Source of the DNA: Paenibacillus sp.
GTDB lineage: Bacteria; Bacillota; Bacilli; Paenibacillales; NBRC-103111
Direction of reading: 5' to 3'
DNA: 64,000 bases
Assembly (NCBI GenBank): GCA_031180825.1
Contig: JAPSLM010000006.1
Span: forward strand, 62,001-126,000
Shown here: positions 17,677 to 25,939 of the stretch, in pieces
Layout of the letters: every line of letters starts with the position of its first letter
How positions within the stretch are numbered: the stretch's first letter is position 1
Program-made: the position numbers and the translations under genes
The notes under the pieces: generated by a model
The model's database searches: none
What the model was told of the DNA's origin: nothing
The model's input: the letters and a program-made list of their open reading frames with translations, nothing else

Positions 17677-19088
17677 CGGGAATCACCTGCCGGTTCTTCG
17701 TAGATGTCCTGACGCAGGCTCCGCAAGCTGAGGGGCAGCTTGGTTTGCCTTATCCCGACATGAAACGGATAGAGCGGATACAAGTAGGACTGGCCGACGC
17801 TCTTGACCCGCAGCAGGTGAATCAGTACAAAGCTCACGCCCGTCATGATTCCCACCGCCCCCCACGCCCCGGCCAGCAGCAGCATCGGAAAGCGCAAAAT
17901 GCGGATCGCTGCTCCCATAATGTAGACCGGTGTGATAAAAGACGAAAGCGCGGCCAACGCCACGATGATGATTAAAATATTGCTGGTAAATCCGGCTTGA
18001 ACCGCCGCCTGCCCGATCACGATCCCTCCGACGATACCCATCGTCTGGCCGACCTTGGTCGGAAGCCGCGCCCCCGCTTCCCGCAGCAGCTCGATGATGA
18101 ACTCCAGCAGCAGCGCCTCCATCAGCGGAGGAAACGGCACCTTGGACCGCGACTGCGCCAGCGGCACCAGCATATTGGACGGAATCAACTGGTAATGGTA
18201 CGTCAAAGCAGCCACATAAAGCGGCGTGAAAAAAACCGAAATGAAAATGGCCGCCAGGCGGAGCAGCCGCAAAAACAACGCCATGTTTGCACGCAGATAG
18301 CGGTCTTCGGCCGATTTGAAAAAGTCGAAAAAGCGCGACGGCCCCAGCAGCGCGAACGGGCTTCCGTCGACCAGGATGGCCAGGCGGCCTTCGATCAAGT
18401 TCAGTACGATCCGGTCGGGCCGTTCGCTGGCAATCATTTGCGGAAAAAGCGACTCAGGATTGTCGTCGATTTTTTGCAAAAGCATCGAGCTGTCGGTAAT
18501 GCCTTTGAATTTCACGCTGGCCAGCTTGTCTTTCATTAAGGCAACTTCGTCGGCCGGAGCAACGCCCTCCATGTAAAGCAGCATCACTTCGGTGTGCGTG
18601 CTTTCGCCGATCTGATACGACGCATAGCGGAGCCGCGTGTCCGGCAAATACTGCCGGATCAAAGAGATGTTCGTTTGAAGCGACTCGGTCAGCGCCACCT
18701 GCGGGCCCATGATCTGCGATTCGACCTCGGGACTCGTGGCGCTGCGGTCGATCTTCAGTGCCGTATTGAGCAAATAGCCGCCGCGTTCCGAGCTGGAGAG
18801 AAGCAAGGTCCAGCCGGAGATCAGCCGCTTCACCACCCGGTCGATATCCCCTGCCTTCTCCTGCTGGTCTACCGGCAGATGGCGAATGAGCGTCTCCAAG
18901 GAGATTCCCCCGGGCGCTTTTTCCTGCATGGGAGGAATCACTTGCGTCTGCAAAATTTTGGCGTCGGCCAAGTCTCCGTAATACAGCAGCAGCCATGTCC
19001 CTCGAGCATTGGGGATGCTCCGCGACTGCAACTGACCGTGCCGTTCCAGTACGGAACGCAATGGCTCAAATGGATCCTGCTCCGACAT
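17673..19088 (-). CDS. GerA-family spore germination protein (A subunit)
   Basis: A subunit of the germinant receptor, 471 residues. It has an N-terminal soluble domain (LLLYYGDLADAKILQTQVIPPM) and a C-terminal membrane half with RYLRANMALFLRLLRLAAIFISVF, the PFPPLMEALLLEFIIELLREAGARLP segment and VGGIVIGQAAVQAGF. Proteins of this family form an oligomeric ion channel that opens on germinant binding. It is first in the tricistron and is divergent from the five-gene YheC/YheD array, with a 228-bp intergenic region between them. Confidence 0.93.
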   Translation of the reverse strand: MSEQDPFEPLRSVLERHGQLQSRSIPNARGTWLLLYYGDLADAKILQTQVIPPMQEKAPGGISLETLIRHLPVDQQEKAGDIDRVVKRLISGWTLLLSSSERGGYLLNTALKIDRSATSPEVESQIMGPQVALTESLQTNISLIRQYLPDTRLRYASYQIGESTHTEVMLLYMEGVAPADEVALMKDKLASVKFKGITDSSMLLQKIDDNPESLFPQMIASERPDRIVLNLIEGRLAILVDGSPFALLGPSRFFDFFKSAEDRYLRANMALFLRLLRLAAIFISVFFTPLYVAALTYHYQLIPSNMLVPLAQSRSKVPFPPLMEALLLEFIIELLREAGARLPTKVGQTMGIVGGIVIGQAAVQAGFTSNILIIIVALAALSSFITPVYIMGAAIRILRFPMLLLAGAWGAVGIMTGVSFVLIHLLRVKSVGQSYLYPLYPFHVGIRQTKLPLSLRSLRQDIYEEPAGDSR

Positions 19089-19212
19089 AAGCTCCCTCCT
19101 CCCGGCGATACATATCGCTTGTTAGGTTCCCCCTCGTCCGGCAAATATATTCCAGTTATGCCGGGGATCGGAAGGCCCAACGGGCTCTTGCCCGATATGG
19201 GTGGTTTCTTTC

Positions 19213-19239
19213 ACCAAGGGGTAAACGCCCTCATATGAT
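19213..19239 (+). promoter_or_regulatory. Candidate sigma-K/E-like promoter for the YheC/YheD array
   Basis: CATATGAT at 19232-19239 fits the CATANNNT -10 shared by mother-cell sigma factors, with an AC dinucleotide 17 bp upstream as in sigma-K promoters. It is about 78 bp before the first ATP-grasp gene. The motif is short and the match could be chance. Confidence 0.3.
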
Positions 19240-19316
19240 GCAGTAGTTCGCTTCTCAATGTTCAAAGCATGTTGCGGCATGTCTTGCGGCAAGCCGGTGC
19301 TGGGAAGGAGTTCCGC

Positions 19317-20687
19317 ATGAAAAGAACAAAGGTGAAGATCCAGATCCAAAGCGCCGGCACTTCCTCGGACGGTTCCGTTCTGACGCTCAGCGAATCTGTC
19401 GTGAAAAAATGGAGGATTCCGCTGCAGCAGCCTCTCCAACTCCGTTTCGGCTCCGGCCGGCAGGAGGTTTCGGTTATCTCTTCGTCCAAGGCCGGCGTGC
19501 TGCGCTTAAGCGGTTCGTTAGCTTCCAGGTGGGGGCTAGCCCAAGGGGATGAGCTCTGTCTTCAATACAAAACCGGAACCCGTACGATTCATCTCGGCCC
19601 GCTGATCGGGGTCATGGTCAGCCGCGTTAACGCCAATTCCGCCGACAGGCTGTTCGGGGCGAACACCGCCTTCAGCCGCGAGCTCTCCGAGGCGTGCAGG
19701 CTGTACGGCGCATCGGTGTTTTTCAGCACGCCGGACGATTTGCGCGGACAAAGCGACGAGGTTCGGGGATGGCGCGCCAAGGCAGCCGGCGGCTGGGAAA
19801 AAACGACGTTTCCGGTGCCGCACGTGCTGTATAACCGTTTGACTTCGCGCAAGCTGGAAAACCGGGCCAGTGTGCAGCAATTCGTGACGCAAGCCAAGAG
19901 CCGCCATAATGCGGTGCTCTTCAATGAAAAGTATTTAAACAAGACGGAAGTGTTCGATGCCCTGCAAAAAGAAACGGGGCTGCATCCGTACTTGCCGGAG
20001 TCGTACTTGCTGCGGAACCGCCAGCTTCTCAAATCGATGTGCGCCAAGTACCCGACCGTGTTTCTCAAACCGGTTACCGGCAGCCTCGGGAAAGGGATCA
20101 TTCGGGTAAAAAAACAGCCGGGCGGGTACATTTGTCATTTTACGAATCTGGGGGGGGCCCGCAAGCAGTCCTTTTCCACCCTCGGCAAGCTGTTCAGCAC
20201 GATCTCGGGGAAATTGAAAAGCCAACGCTATCAAATTCAGCAAGGGCTGGATTTGCTCACCGTGAACGGCCGGCCCGTCGATTTTCGTGCCTTGGTGCAG
20301 CGGGGAGATACCGGCCAATGGGGCATTACTTCCATCGTAGCCCGAATTGCCGGTACGCATCACTTCGTCTCCAACCTGGCGCGGGGCGGCACGCTGACGA
20401 CGGTCAAGGACGCTTTGGGACGCTCGGGGACTGCCGCAGCCGCGGGCGGCTTGGGTAAGCTGCGGCGGGCAGCCATCAAAATTGCCAAAGGCATCGAAGC
20501 GCAGGTCCCGGGCCATTATGCCGAGCTCGGCATCGATCTGGCAATCGATACGAATGGCCGGGTATGGCTGCTTGAAGTCAACTCGAAGCCGTCGAAGGAG
20601 GACAATACGCCGCTGGCGGCTGAGCGCAAGATCCGTCCCTCCGTCAAAAAGCTGGTGCAATACGCCCGCTTCGCGGCGAAGTTTTGA
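19317..20687 (+). CDS. YheD-type spore-coat-associated ATP-grasp protein (array gene 1, long form)
   Basis: A 456-residue YheC/YheD-family ATP-grasp protein. The N-terminal ~95 residues form a duplicated beta module (VLTLSESVVKKWRIPLQQPL and VLRLSGSLASRWGLAQGDEL) ending in IHLGPLIGVMV. The core carries the YNRLTSRK motif, the nucleotide-binding FLKPVTGSLGKGIIRV loop, VDFRALVQR, and the metal-binding ELGIDLAIDTNGRVWLLEVNSKP. In B. subtilis, YheC and YheD associate with the developing spore coat. ATP-grasp enzymes usually ligate a carboxylate to an amine. The start at the ATG behind GGAAGGAG replaces an earlier in-frame start 16 codons upstream. Confidence 0.88.
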   Translation: MKRTKVKIQIQSAGTSSDGSVLTLSESVVKKWRIPLQQPLQLRFGSGRQEVSVISSSKAGVLRLSGSLASRWGLAQGDELCLQYKTGTRTIHLGPLIGVMVSRVNANSADRLFGANTAFSRELSEACRLYGASVFFSTPDDLRGQSDEVRGWRAKAAGGWEKTTFPVPHVLYNRLTSRKLENRASVQQFVTQAKSRHNAVLFNEKYLNKTEVFDALQKETGLHPYLPESYLLRNRQLLKSMCAKYPTVFLKPVTGSLGKGIIRVKKQPGGYICHFTNLGGARKQSFSTLGKLFSTISGKLKSQRYQIQQGLDLLTVNGRPVDFRALVQRGDTGQWGITSIVARIAGTHHFVSNLARGGTLTTVKDALGRSGTAAAAGGLGKLRRAAIKIAKGIEAQVPGHYAELGIDLAIDTNGRVWLLEVNSKPSKEDNTPLAAERKIRPSVKKLVQYARFAAKF

Positions 20688-20754
20688 CCGGAACGTCAAG
20701 CTCCTGATACGGGCTCTGCGACAACGAAGCTTCAACGGATCGAGGTAAAAGCGC

Positions 20755-21933
20755 ATGATGAAACCAGACTGTCCGAACGAAAGTACCGTCGGCATCATGA
20801 CGACGCAAACCGATGAACATCCGCCTTTTGCCAACCGCGGTTTCTACCGCCGTTTGTGCATTCTCGGAAGCCGCTGCGGCTTGACGGTATTCGTCTTTAC
20901 TCCGCAGGGCATCGACTGGTCCCGGCCGCAAGTGACCGGGTACGTCTATGATGCGGCGATTAAAGAGTGGGTCGGCCGGACGTTCGACCTGCCGGCTATC
21001 GTATATGACCGCTGTTTTTTCACCGCCCGGAAGCAATATGCCGATTATCGCGAAGCCTTGCGCGGCTTTCAACAGCGGCCGTCCGTCCGGCTGCTCGGCC
21101 ACGGCTTGAAGGGCAAGTGGGACGTCCAACAAGCGCTTCGGCGGGACGGCCGTTTTGACCGCCACCTGCCGGAGACGCAGCCGCTGCGCAGCATGCGGAC
21201 GCTGGCCGATTGGCTCCGGCGGCGCGGCGAAGCGATTCTGAAGCCGCGCGCCGGCTCCCAGGGACGGGGCGTGCTGCTCGTACGCCGCGAAGGCGCGTCC
21301 TCTGCGGGCACGGTGAACCCCGCCGGAGCGGCGTTCACCGTCCGCGGGCGCGATCCGCGCAACCGCGCCGTCGCGCGCGGCTTCGCCGACGCCGGGGCGC
21401 TGCTTCGCTGGCTGCGCCGCTTCGTCGCGCAGCGAAGCTATTTGCTGCAGCAGTATTTGCCGCTGCAGTCGAATAACGGCGACGCGTACGACGTGCGCGC
21501 GCTGGTGCAGAAGGACGGCAGCGGCCGCTGGAAGCTGACCGGCATGGCCGTCCGCCGGGGGCAGAACGGCAGCCTGACTTCAAATTTGCACGGCGGGGGC
21601 ACGGTGGAACCCATCGGACCGTTTTTGGCCCGCGAGTTCGGGCCGGTACGCTCCGAGAAGCTCCTTCACGAGCTGCAGCAGCTCGCCATGGCGCTTCCGG
21701 AAGCTCTGGAATCTTGTCACGGGCGGCTCGCCGAGCTCGGCATCGATTTCGGTGTCGACACGGGCGGCAATAGTTGGATTCTCGAAGTGAATTCCAAACC
21801 AGGCCGCTCCATCTTTACTTATTTACAAGACGATCAAGCCAAGCTGGACGCAATGGCCAACCCGCTGCGCTACGCGCGGCATTTGATGGGGCAGCCGCGT
21901 GTGCAGGCGAACGTCAGGCGAAAACAGCCTTGA
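20755..21933 (+). CDS. YheC-type ATP-grasp protein (array gene 2, short form)
   Basis: A 392-residue short-form member of the array lacking the N-terminal duplicated module. It starts directly with the TVGIMTTQTDEHPPFANRGF segment. It carries YDRC rather than YNR in the conserved mid-N motif, the AILKPRAGSQGRGVLLV nucleotide-binding loop, YDVRALVQKDGSGRW, TSNLHGGGTVE and ELGIDFGVDTGGNSWILEVNSKPG. The central stretch 21200-21500 is unusually GC-rich and Arg/Ala-rich. It begins 67 bp after gene 1. A possible GAGGT site precedes tandem ATGs (20755 and 20758). Confidence 0.87.
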   Translation: MMKPDCPNESTVGIMTTQTDEHPPFANRGFYRRLCILGSRCGLTVFVFTPQGIDWSRPQVTGYVYDAAIKEWVGRTFDLPAIVYDRCFFTARKQYADYREALRGFQQRPSVRLLGHGLKGKWDVQQALRRDGRFDRHLPETQPLRSMRTLADWLRRRGEAILKPRAGSQGRGVLLVRREGASSAGTVNPAGAAFTVRGRDPRNRAVARGFADAGALLRWLRRFVAQRSYLLQQYLPLQSNNGDAYDVRALVQKDGSGRWKLTGMAVRRGQNGSLTSNLHGGGTVEPIGPFLAREFGPVRSEKLLHELQQLAMALPEALESCHGRLAELGIDFGVDTGGNSWILEVNSKPGRSIFTYLQDDQAKLDAMANPLRYARHLMGQPRVQANVRRKQP

Positions 21934-21956
21934 CGGCAGGCCCGGCAAAGTTTCTA

Positions 21957-22036
21957 CCCATGCTTACGAAGAAAGTTTTGCCTCCGGCAAAACTCAGCCC
22001 ATGCTTTCGAAGAAAGTTTTGCCTCCGGCAAAACTC
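21957..22036. repeat. Tandem 41-bp hairpin repeat inside the ATP-grasp array
   Basis: Two 39-bp copies (21957-21995 and 21998-22036), differing at one base by eye, each start CCCATGCTT and end GGCAAAACTC. A partial third unit (CCGGCAAAGTTTCT) precedes them. Every copy contains the perfect inverted repeat AGTTTTGCC-TCC-GGCAAAACT. The second copy ends 3 nt before the AGGAGG of array gene 3, so the stems could modulate its translation or act as attenuators. No T-run follows, so it is not a classical terminator. Confidence 0.85.
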
Positions 22037-22050
22037 TTAGGAGGTTCAAC

Positions 22051-23418
22051 ATGAGCTTGACAACTTGCACGATTCATGTCACCCGGCGTCAGGAGCGGGT
22101 CGTCTACCTCTCCGGCGAATTGGCACGGGCGCTTAAAGTATCCAAAACACGAAACGTACACCTGCACCTCGGCGGCAAAAGCGTATACGCAGGTTTGAAG
22201 CTGGTGAAAAAGAGCGGCAGCCATCTGTATTTGCCGTCATACCTTTACACGCAGCTCCGCATCCCCCGGGTCGGCACCAGTATGATCATGTGCAGCAACG
22301 GCAAAAACATCCGCCTCGGACCGTTGATCGGGGTCTTGACCAACGTTACGGGAGGAAGCAGCACACCGTTTGGCAATCGGACGGAGTTCATCCGGCAGTT
22401 TATGCGCGCCGGCTCCGACAAAGCTTTCTACTACGGCTTTTCCCCCCAAAGCGTCAATTGGTCCCAAGCGACCGTCACCGCCGTTCTCCCGCGCGCCGAA
22501 GGCGGCTGGGTACGCAAGACGATGCCGCTGCCCGACGTCGTATACAACCGGCTGCCCAGCCGGAAAGCGGAGCAGCTCGAGTCGATGAACGCTTTCAAGC
22601 AGCGGTTTATACGCAGAGGGATTCCGCTGTTTAACTGGACTTTTTTCGATAAATGGGATGTTTACAATTTACTGGAAGGCACCGACGCTTCCCGCTACGT
22701 TCCCGAATCCCGGATCAACCCGACCGCTTCTCAAATTAAGGAAATGCTGGAAAAGCATAAATTCATCTATTTGAAACCGACGGGGGGCAGTCTCGGCATC
22801 GGCATTTTCCGCCTGACCTACAATCCGAAACGCGGCTATTATGCCCGTTTCCGGCGCGGGGGGCGCAATGTGCTGCTGCGGTTCAGCCGGTTCGAGGCCC
22901 TCATGTCGCTGCTCAAACGACAGAGCGGAAGGCTGAACAACTACGTTGCGCAGCAGGGGATCCGTCTGATCGAGCTTGACAGCTGTCCGATCGATTTCCG
23001 CTTCCATATGACCAAGAACAGCGCCGACCAATGGGTCGTTGCCGCCATCGGGGCCAAGAAAGCGGGCAAAGGCAGCGTCACGACCCATGTGCGAACCGGC
23101 GGGCAGCTTATGACGCCCGAGCAGGTGCTTCGGCAAATTTTCGGCAGCCGGGCGGACGCGGTGCTGGCGAGTGCCAAAGAAGCCGCCGTCAAGCTGGCGG
23201 AGGACATCGAGCGGAATTACCGTCATACGTTGGGCGAGCTCGGCTTCGATATCGGGATCGACCAGAACGAACGCCTCTGGATGTTCGAGGCCAATTCCAA
23301 GCCGGGGCGGTCCATTTTCAAACATCCAGCGCTGAAGGAACAAGGAAGAGCCTCGCTGCAAAACATCTATGACTACTGCCTCTACTTGAGCCGATTTCGG
23401 TCAAGGAGGGATTCCTGA
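22051..23418 (+). CDS. YheD-type ATP-grasp protein (array gene 3, long form)
   Basis: A 455-residue long-form protein. Its N-terminus again shows two related ~45-residue units (VVYLSGELARALKVSKTRNV and HLYLPSYLYTQLRIPRVGTS) leading to IRLGPLIGVLT. The ATP-grasp core follows: VVYNRLPSRK, IYLKPTGGSLGIGIFRL, PIDFRFHMTKN, and ELGFDIGIDQNERLWMFEANSKPGRS with acidic metal ligands. TTHVRTGGQLM replaces the SNLHGGG form of genes 2 and 5. The ATG has AGGAGG 7 nt upstream, directly after the hairpin repeats. Overall it is closest in layout to gene 1. Confidence 0.88.
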   Translation: MSLTTCTIHVTRRQERVVYLSGELARALKVSKTRNVHLHLGGKSVYAGLKLVKKSGSHLYLPSYLYTQLRIPRVGTSMIMCSNGKNIRLGPLIGVLTNVTGGSSTPFGNRTEFIRQFMRAGSDKAFYYGFSPQSVNWSQATVTAVLPRAEGGWVRKTMPLPDVVYNRLPSRKAEQLESMNAFKQRFIRRGIPLFNWTFFDKWDVYNLLEGTDASRYVPESRINPTASQIKEMLEKHKFIYLKPTGGSLGIGIFRLTYNPKRGYYARFRRGGRNVLLRFSRFEALMSLLKRQSGRLNNYVAQQGIRLIELDSCPIDFRFHMTKNSADQWVVAAIGAKKAGKGSVTTHVRTGGQLMTPEQVLRQIFGSRADAVLASAKEAAVKLAEDIERNYRHTLGELGFDIGIDQNERLWMFEANSKPGRSIFKHPALKEQGRASLQNIYDYCLYLSRFRSRRDS

Positions 23419-24612
23419 GTGCGCACCAACACCACCGCAACGTCCAAACGTGAAACGCCGACGCTGGCCATTCTTACTCACTCGGATGAAACGCGAATTT
23501 TTCGCGGGAATCAAGAAAATTTTATCGACCTGATCCGAACCGGAGCCGAACAAGGCGTTCTCGTCTATATAATGACGACGACCGATTTCAAGCTATCCGC
23601 AGGCAAAGCCGTCGGCTACACCTATAATGCCGCCGACAAAACGTGGAAAAAAGGGGTGCTCCCCGCCCCCCACGTCATTTACAACCGGATTCCTTACCGG
23701 AAGTTCGAGCTCCTTCCCGAGGTGCAGCAGGTGATCCAAACCTGCATGCGGCAGAGAAAAATCCGCTTTTTCAACCCTTCCTTCTTCAATAAGTGGACCT
23801 TGTTCGAATGGCTTAATCAAGCCAAAAAAACGCAGGGCTACATTCCCGCAACGAGACGCCTCTCTTCCGGCGAGGAGCTCGACAAGCTGCTTGCCGAATA
23901 TCCGTTTCTGTACCTCAAGCCAATTCGCGGCAAAGCCGGCAAGGGGATTATGAAAGTAAGCCGTAACCTCCTCGATACGAAGTCCAAAATCTTCGAGCTG
24001 AGCATCCAGGAAAAGACGAGAAGCCACATCTCCCGTTACCCTAGCGTCTCCCGGCTGTGGTCCGAAGTACAGGGGCTGATCGGGGGCAAGGACTATATCA
24101 TCCAGCAGGGAATCCCCCTCTCGAGCTATAAGCAGCGTCCGTTCGATCTGCGGGTGCTTGTGCAAAAGAACGGCAAGGGGCAATGGAGCGTCGCGGGAAT
24201 CGGCGCCAGACTGGCCGGAAAGCTCAGCATCACGACCCACGTTCCGCGGGGCGGCTCGATTGACGATCCCGCCAAGCTGCTTGCGTACTCCTTCGGCGGG
24301 CTCGGAAGCAAGCGCATCATCGCCCGCGCCAAAAAAGCGGCACTCACCATCGCGAAGCAGATCGAAAAGTCCAGCGGCCATATGCTCGGCGAAATGTCCA
24401 TGGACCTCGGCGTCGATCAGGCAGGGCATATCTGGTTTTTCGAGGCAAATTCCAAGCCGATGAAATTCGACGAGCCGCCGATCCGCAAAAAATCGCTCGA
24501 AAATTTGATCCGGTATTCCATTTATTTGGCCAAGCGCAAGCCGAAACGCCCTCTCAAAAAAACGGTTGATTTTCCCCTTCTTGCTCAAACCGATGCCGAG
24601 CGCGATAAATAA
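23419..24612 (+). CDS. YheC-type ATP-grasp protein (array gene 4, short form, YNR class)
   Basis: A 397-residue protein with no duplicated N-terminal module; it opens with TLAILTHSDETRIFRGNQEN. It carries the VIYNRIPYRKFELLPE motif, so it groups with genes 1 and 3 by the YNR motif but with genes 2 and 5 by length. The nucleotide-binding loop is LYLKPIRGKAGKGIMKV. FDLRVLVQKNGKGQW, TTHVPRGGSID and the MSMDLGVDQAGHIWFFEANSKP acidic motif follow. It starts at a GTG immediately after the gene 3 stop codon (TGAGTG), with AAGGAGG upstream, so translation is coupled. Confidence 0.87.
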   Translation: MRTNTTATSKRETPTLAILTHSDETRIFRGNQENFIDLIRTGAEQGVLVYIMTTTDFKLSAGKAVGYTYNAADKTWKKGVLPAPHVIYNRIPYRKFELLPEVQQVIQTCMRQRKIRFFNPSFFNKWTLFEWLNQAKKTQGYIPATRRLSSGEELDKLLAEYPFLYLKPIRGKAGKGIMKVSRNLLDTKSKIFELSIQEKTRSHISRYPSVSRLWSEVQGLIGGKDYIIQQGIPLSSYKQRPFDLRVLVQKNGKGQWSVAGIGARLAGKLSITTHVPRGGSIDDPAKLLAYSFGGLGSKRIIARAKKAALTIAKQIEKSSGHMLGEMSMDLGVDQAGHIWFFEANSKPMKFDEPPIRKKSLENLIRYSIYLAKRKPKRPLKKTVDFPLLAQTDAERDK

Positions 24613-24636
24613 GAAAGATAGGCAGGTGAGCTGCAC

Positions 24637-25806
24637 TTGAGTACCCAAATTGGCGTGCTGGCTATGTATTTGCCCGGACGGAGGCTGGAGGAGCTTTCGT
24701 TTTACCGCAAGCTGAGCATTTTCGGCCAAAAACTCGGGGTGGATGTGTTCGTATTCACCCCGGACGATGTGGATGACAAGCGAACGCGGATCTACGCGCT
24801 CTCCTATAACAAAGCGACCCGATCATGGAACCGCAGGTGGGTCGGCTTTCCGCCGATCGTCTACGACCGCTGCCGGTATCACGGAGCGGACAATTACCGC
24901 AAGATCACGCGCTTTCGGCAAAAACATACCAAGCTCCGCTACCTGAGCCGGCCGCTTGCCAACAAATGGACCGTTTACCGCCTGCTCTCGGAAAATGAAA
25001 ACATCGCTCCGCACCTGCCCGCCACCATACGTTACCGAAGCCGGAAGCAGCTGGAGCAGTTCCTGAAGAAACATCCGATCGTGTACATGAAACCGAAAAG
25101 CGGCACCGGGGGGCGCGGTATCGTCCGCCTGCAGCGGCTGAGGGGAAAACGCGGCTACCTCATGCAGGGAAGGGATGCGGAACGCCGCATTTTACCCGCG
25201 ACCAAGGTGACCGCCGCACAAATTCCGGTGCGGCTCGCCGGCTGGGGGCTGCAGAGCAAATATATCGTGCAGCAGGGCATTCCGCTCGAGATGAAGGACG
25301 GCCGGGTGCACGACTATCGGATGCTGGTGCAAAAAGACGGCGAAGGGAAGTGGCAGGTAACCGGATGTGCCGGCCGAATCGGGCCGCCGTTTTCCGTCAC
25401 TTCCAATCTGCATGGCGGCGGAACGGCGATTTCGATGGAAACGCTGCTCAAAAGCCGCTTCGGGACGGAAGAGAAGATCAAGAGCATCAAGGATACGGCC
25501 TATACCCTGGGGCTCCATGTCGCACAGCATCTCGAGGCCAGGTTCGGCACGTTTTGCGAAGCCGGCATCGATCTGGCGGTTGATCCGTCGGGGCATGTTT
25601 GGCTGTTGGAAGTGAATCCGAAGCCTTCGCGCGACGTGTTCCGGCGAACCGGAGATTTGCAGACATACCGCAGGGCGATTCGCAGGCCTCTCGAATTCGC
25701 TCTCCATCTGCTCCGACAAAAAGCGGCGCCTAAATCCGGCATCAGACCTGCGGATCTTGTTCCGCCCCCCCGGCAAAATGAATTTCACCGAGACCGGTCT
25801 GTTTAA
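24637..25806 (+). CDS. YheC-type ATP-grasp protein (array gene 5, short form, YDRC class)
   Basis: A 389-residue short-form protein beginning at a TTG behind AGGTGAG. It shows IVYDRCRYHGADNYRKITRF, VYMKPKSGTGGRGIVRL, HDYRMLVQKDGEGKW, TSNLHGGGTAI and EAGIDLAVDPSGHVWLLEVNPKP, and is most similar to gene 2. It ends the five-gene array; the stop codon lies inside the terminator hairpin. As with the others, a ligase role in building or modifying a spore-coat component is inferred from family and neighbourhood only. Confidence 0.87.
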   Translation: MSTQIGVLAMYLPGRRLEELSFYRKLSIFGQKLGVDVFVFTPDDVDDKRTRIYALSYNKATRSWNRRWVGFPPIVYDRCRYHGADNYRKITRFRQKHTKLRYLSRPLANKWTVYRLLSENENIAPHLPATIRYRSRKQLEQFLKKHPIVYMKPKSGTGGRGIVRLQRLRGKRGYLMQGRDAERRILPATKVTAAQIPVRLAGWGLQSKYIVQQGIPLEMKDGRVHDYRMLVQKDGEGKWQVTGCAGRIGPPFSVTSNLHGGGTAISMETLLKSRFGTEEKIKSIKDTAYTLGLHVAQHLEARFGTFCEAGIDLAVDPSGHVWLLEVNPKPSRDVFRRTGDLQTYRRAIRRPLEFALHLLRQKAAPKSGIRPADLVPPPRQNEFHRDRSV

Positions 25807-25824
25807 AGCAGCGGTCTTTTTCTT
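25791..25824 (+). terminator. Intrinsic terminator of the ATP-grasp array
   Basis: AGACCG pairs with CGGTCT, with an inner CTG/CAG pair, followed by TTTTTCTTTT. The stop codon of array gene 5 lies in the loop. Confidence 0.8.
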
Positions 25825-25851
25825 TTGGCTGAAATTCCGATTTTTGGCTGC

Positions 25852-25880
25852 AAAAAAACCACCGATGAATCATCGATGTT
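25852..25880 (-). terminator. Intrinsic terminator of the HAD phosphatase gene
   Basis: On the minus strand CATCGATG-ATT-CATCGGTGG, with one bulge, is followed by seven T residues. It is 60 bp beyond the HAD gene stop. Confidence 0.7.
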
Positions 25881-25939
25881 TCTTCGCTCCGCCGGCGATC
25901 CAGCCTTTCGAAATTTCAAATTATAAGCTGCCGGCTCCT

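Noticed and set aside
19100-19170. Possible sigma-G promoter (GGAATA-N18-GAACCTA) upstream of the gerA gene, minus strand
   Set aside because: The -10 deviates from CATNHTA at two fixed positions; not strong enough to annotate.
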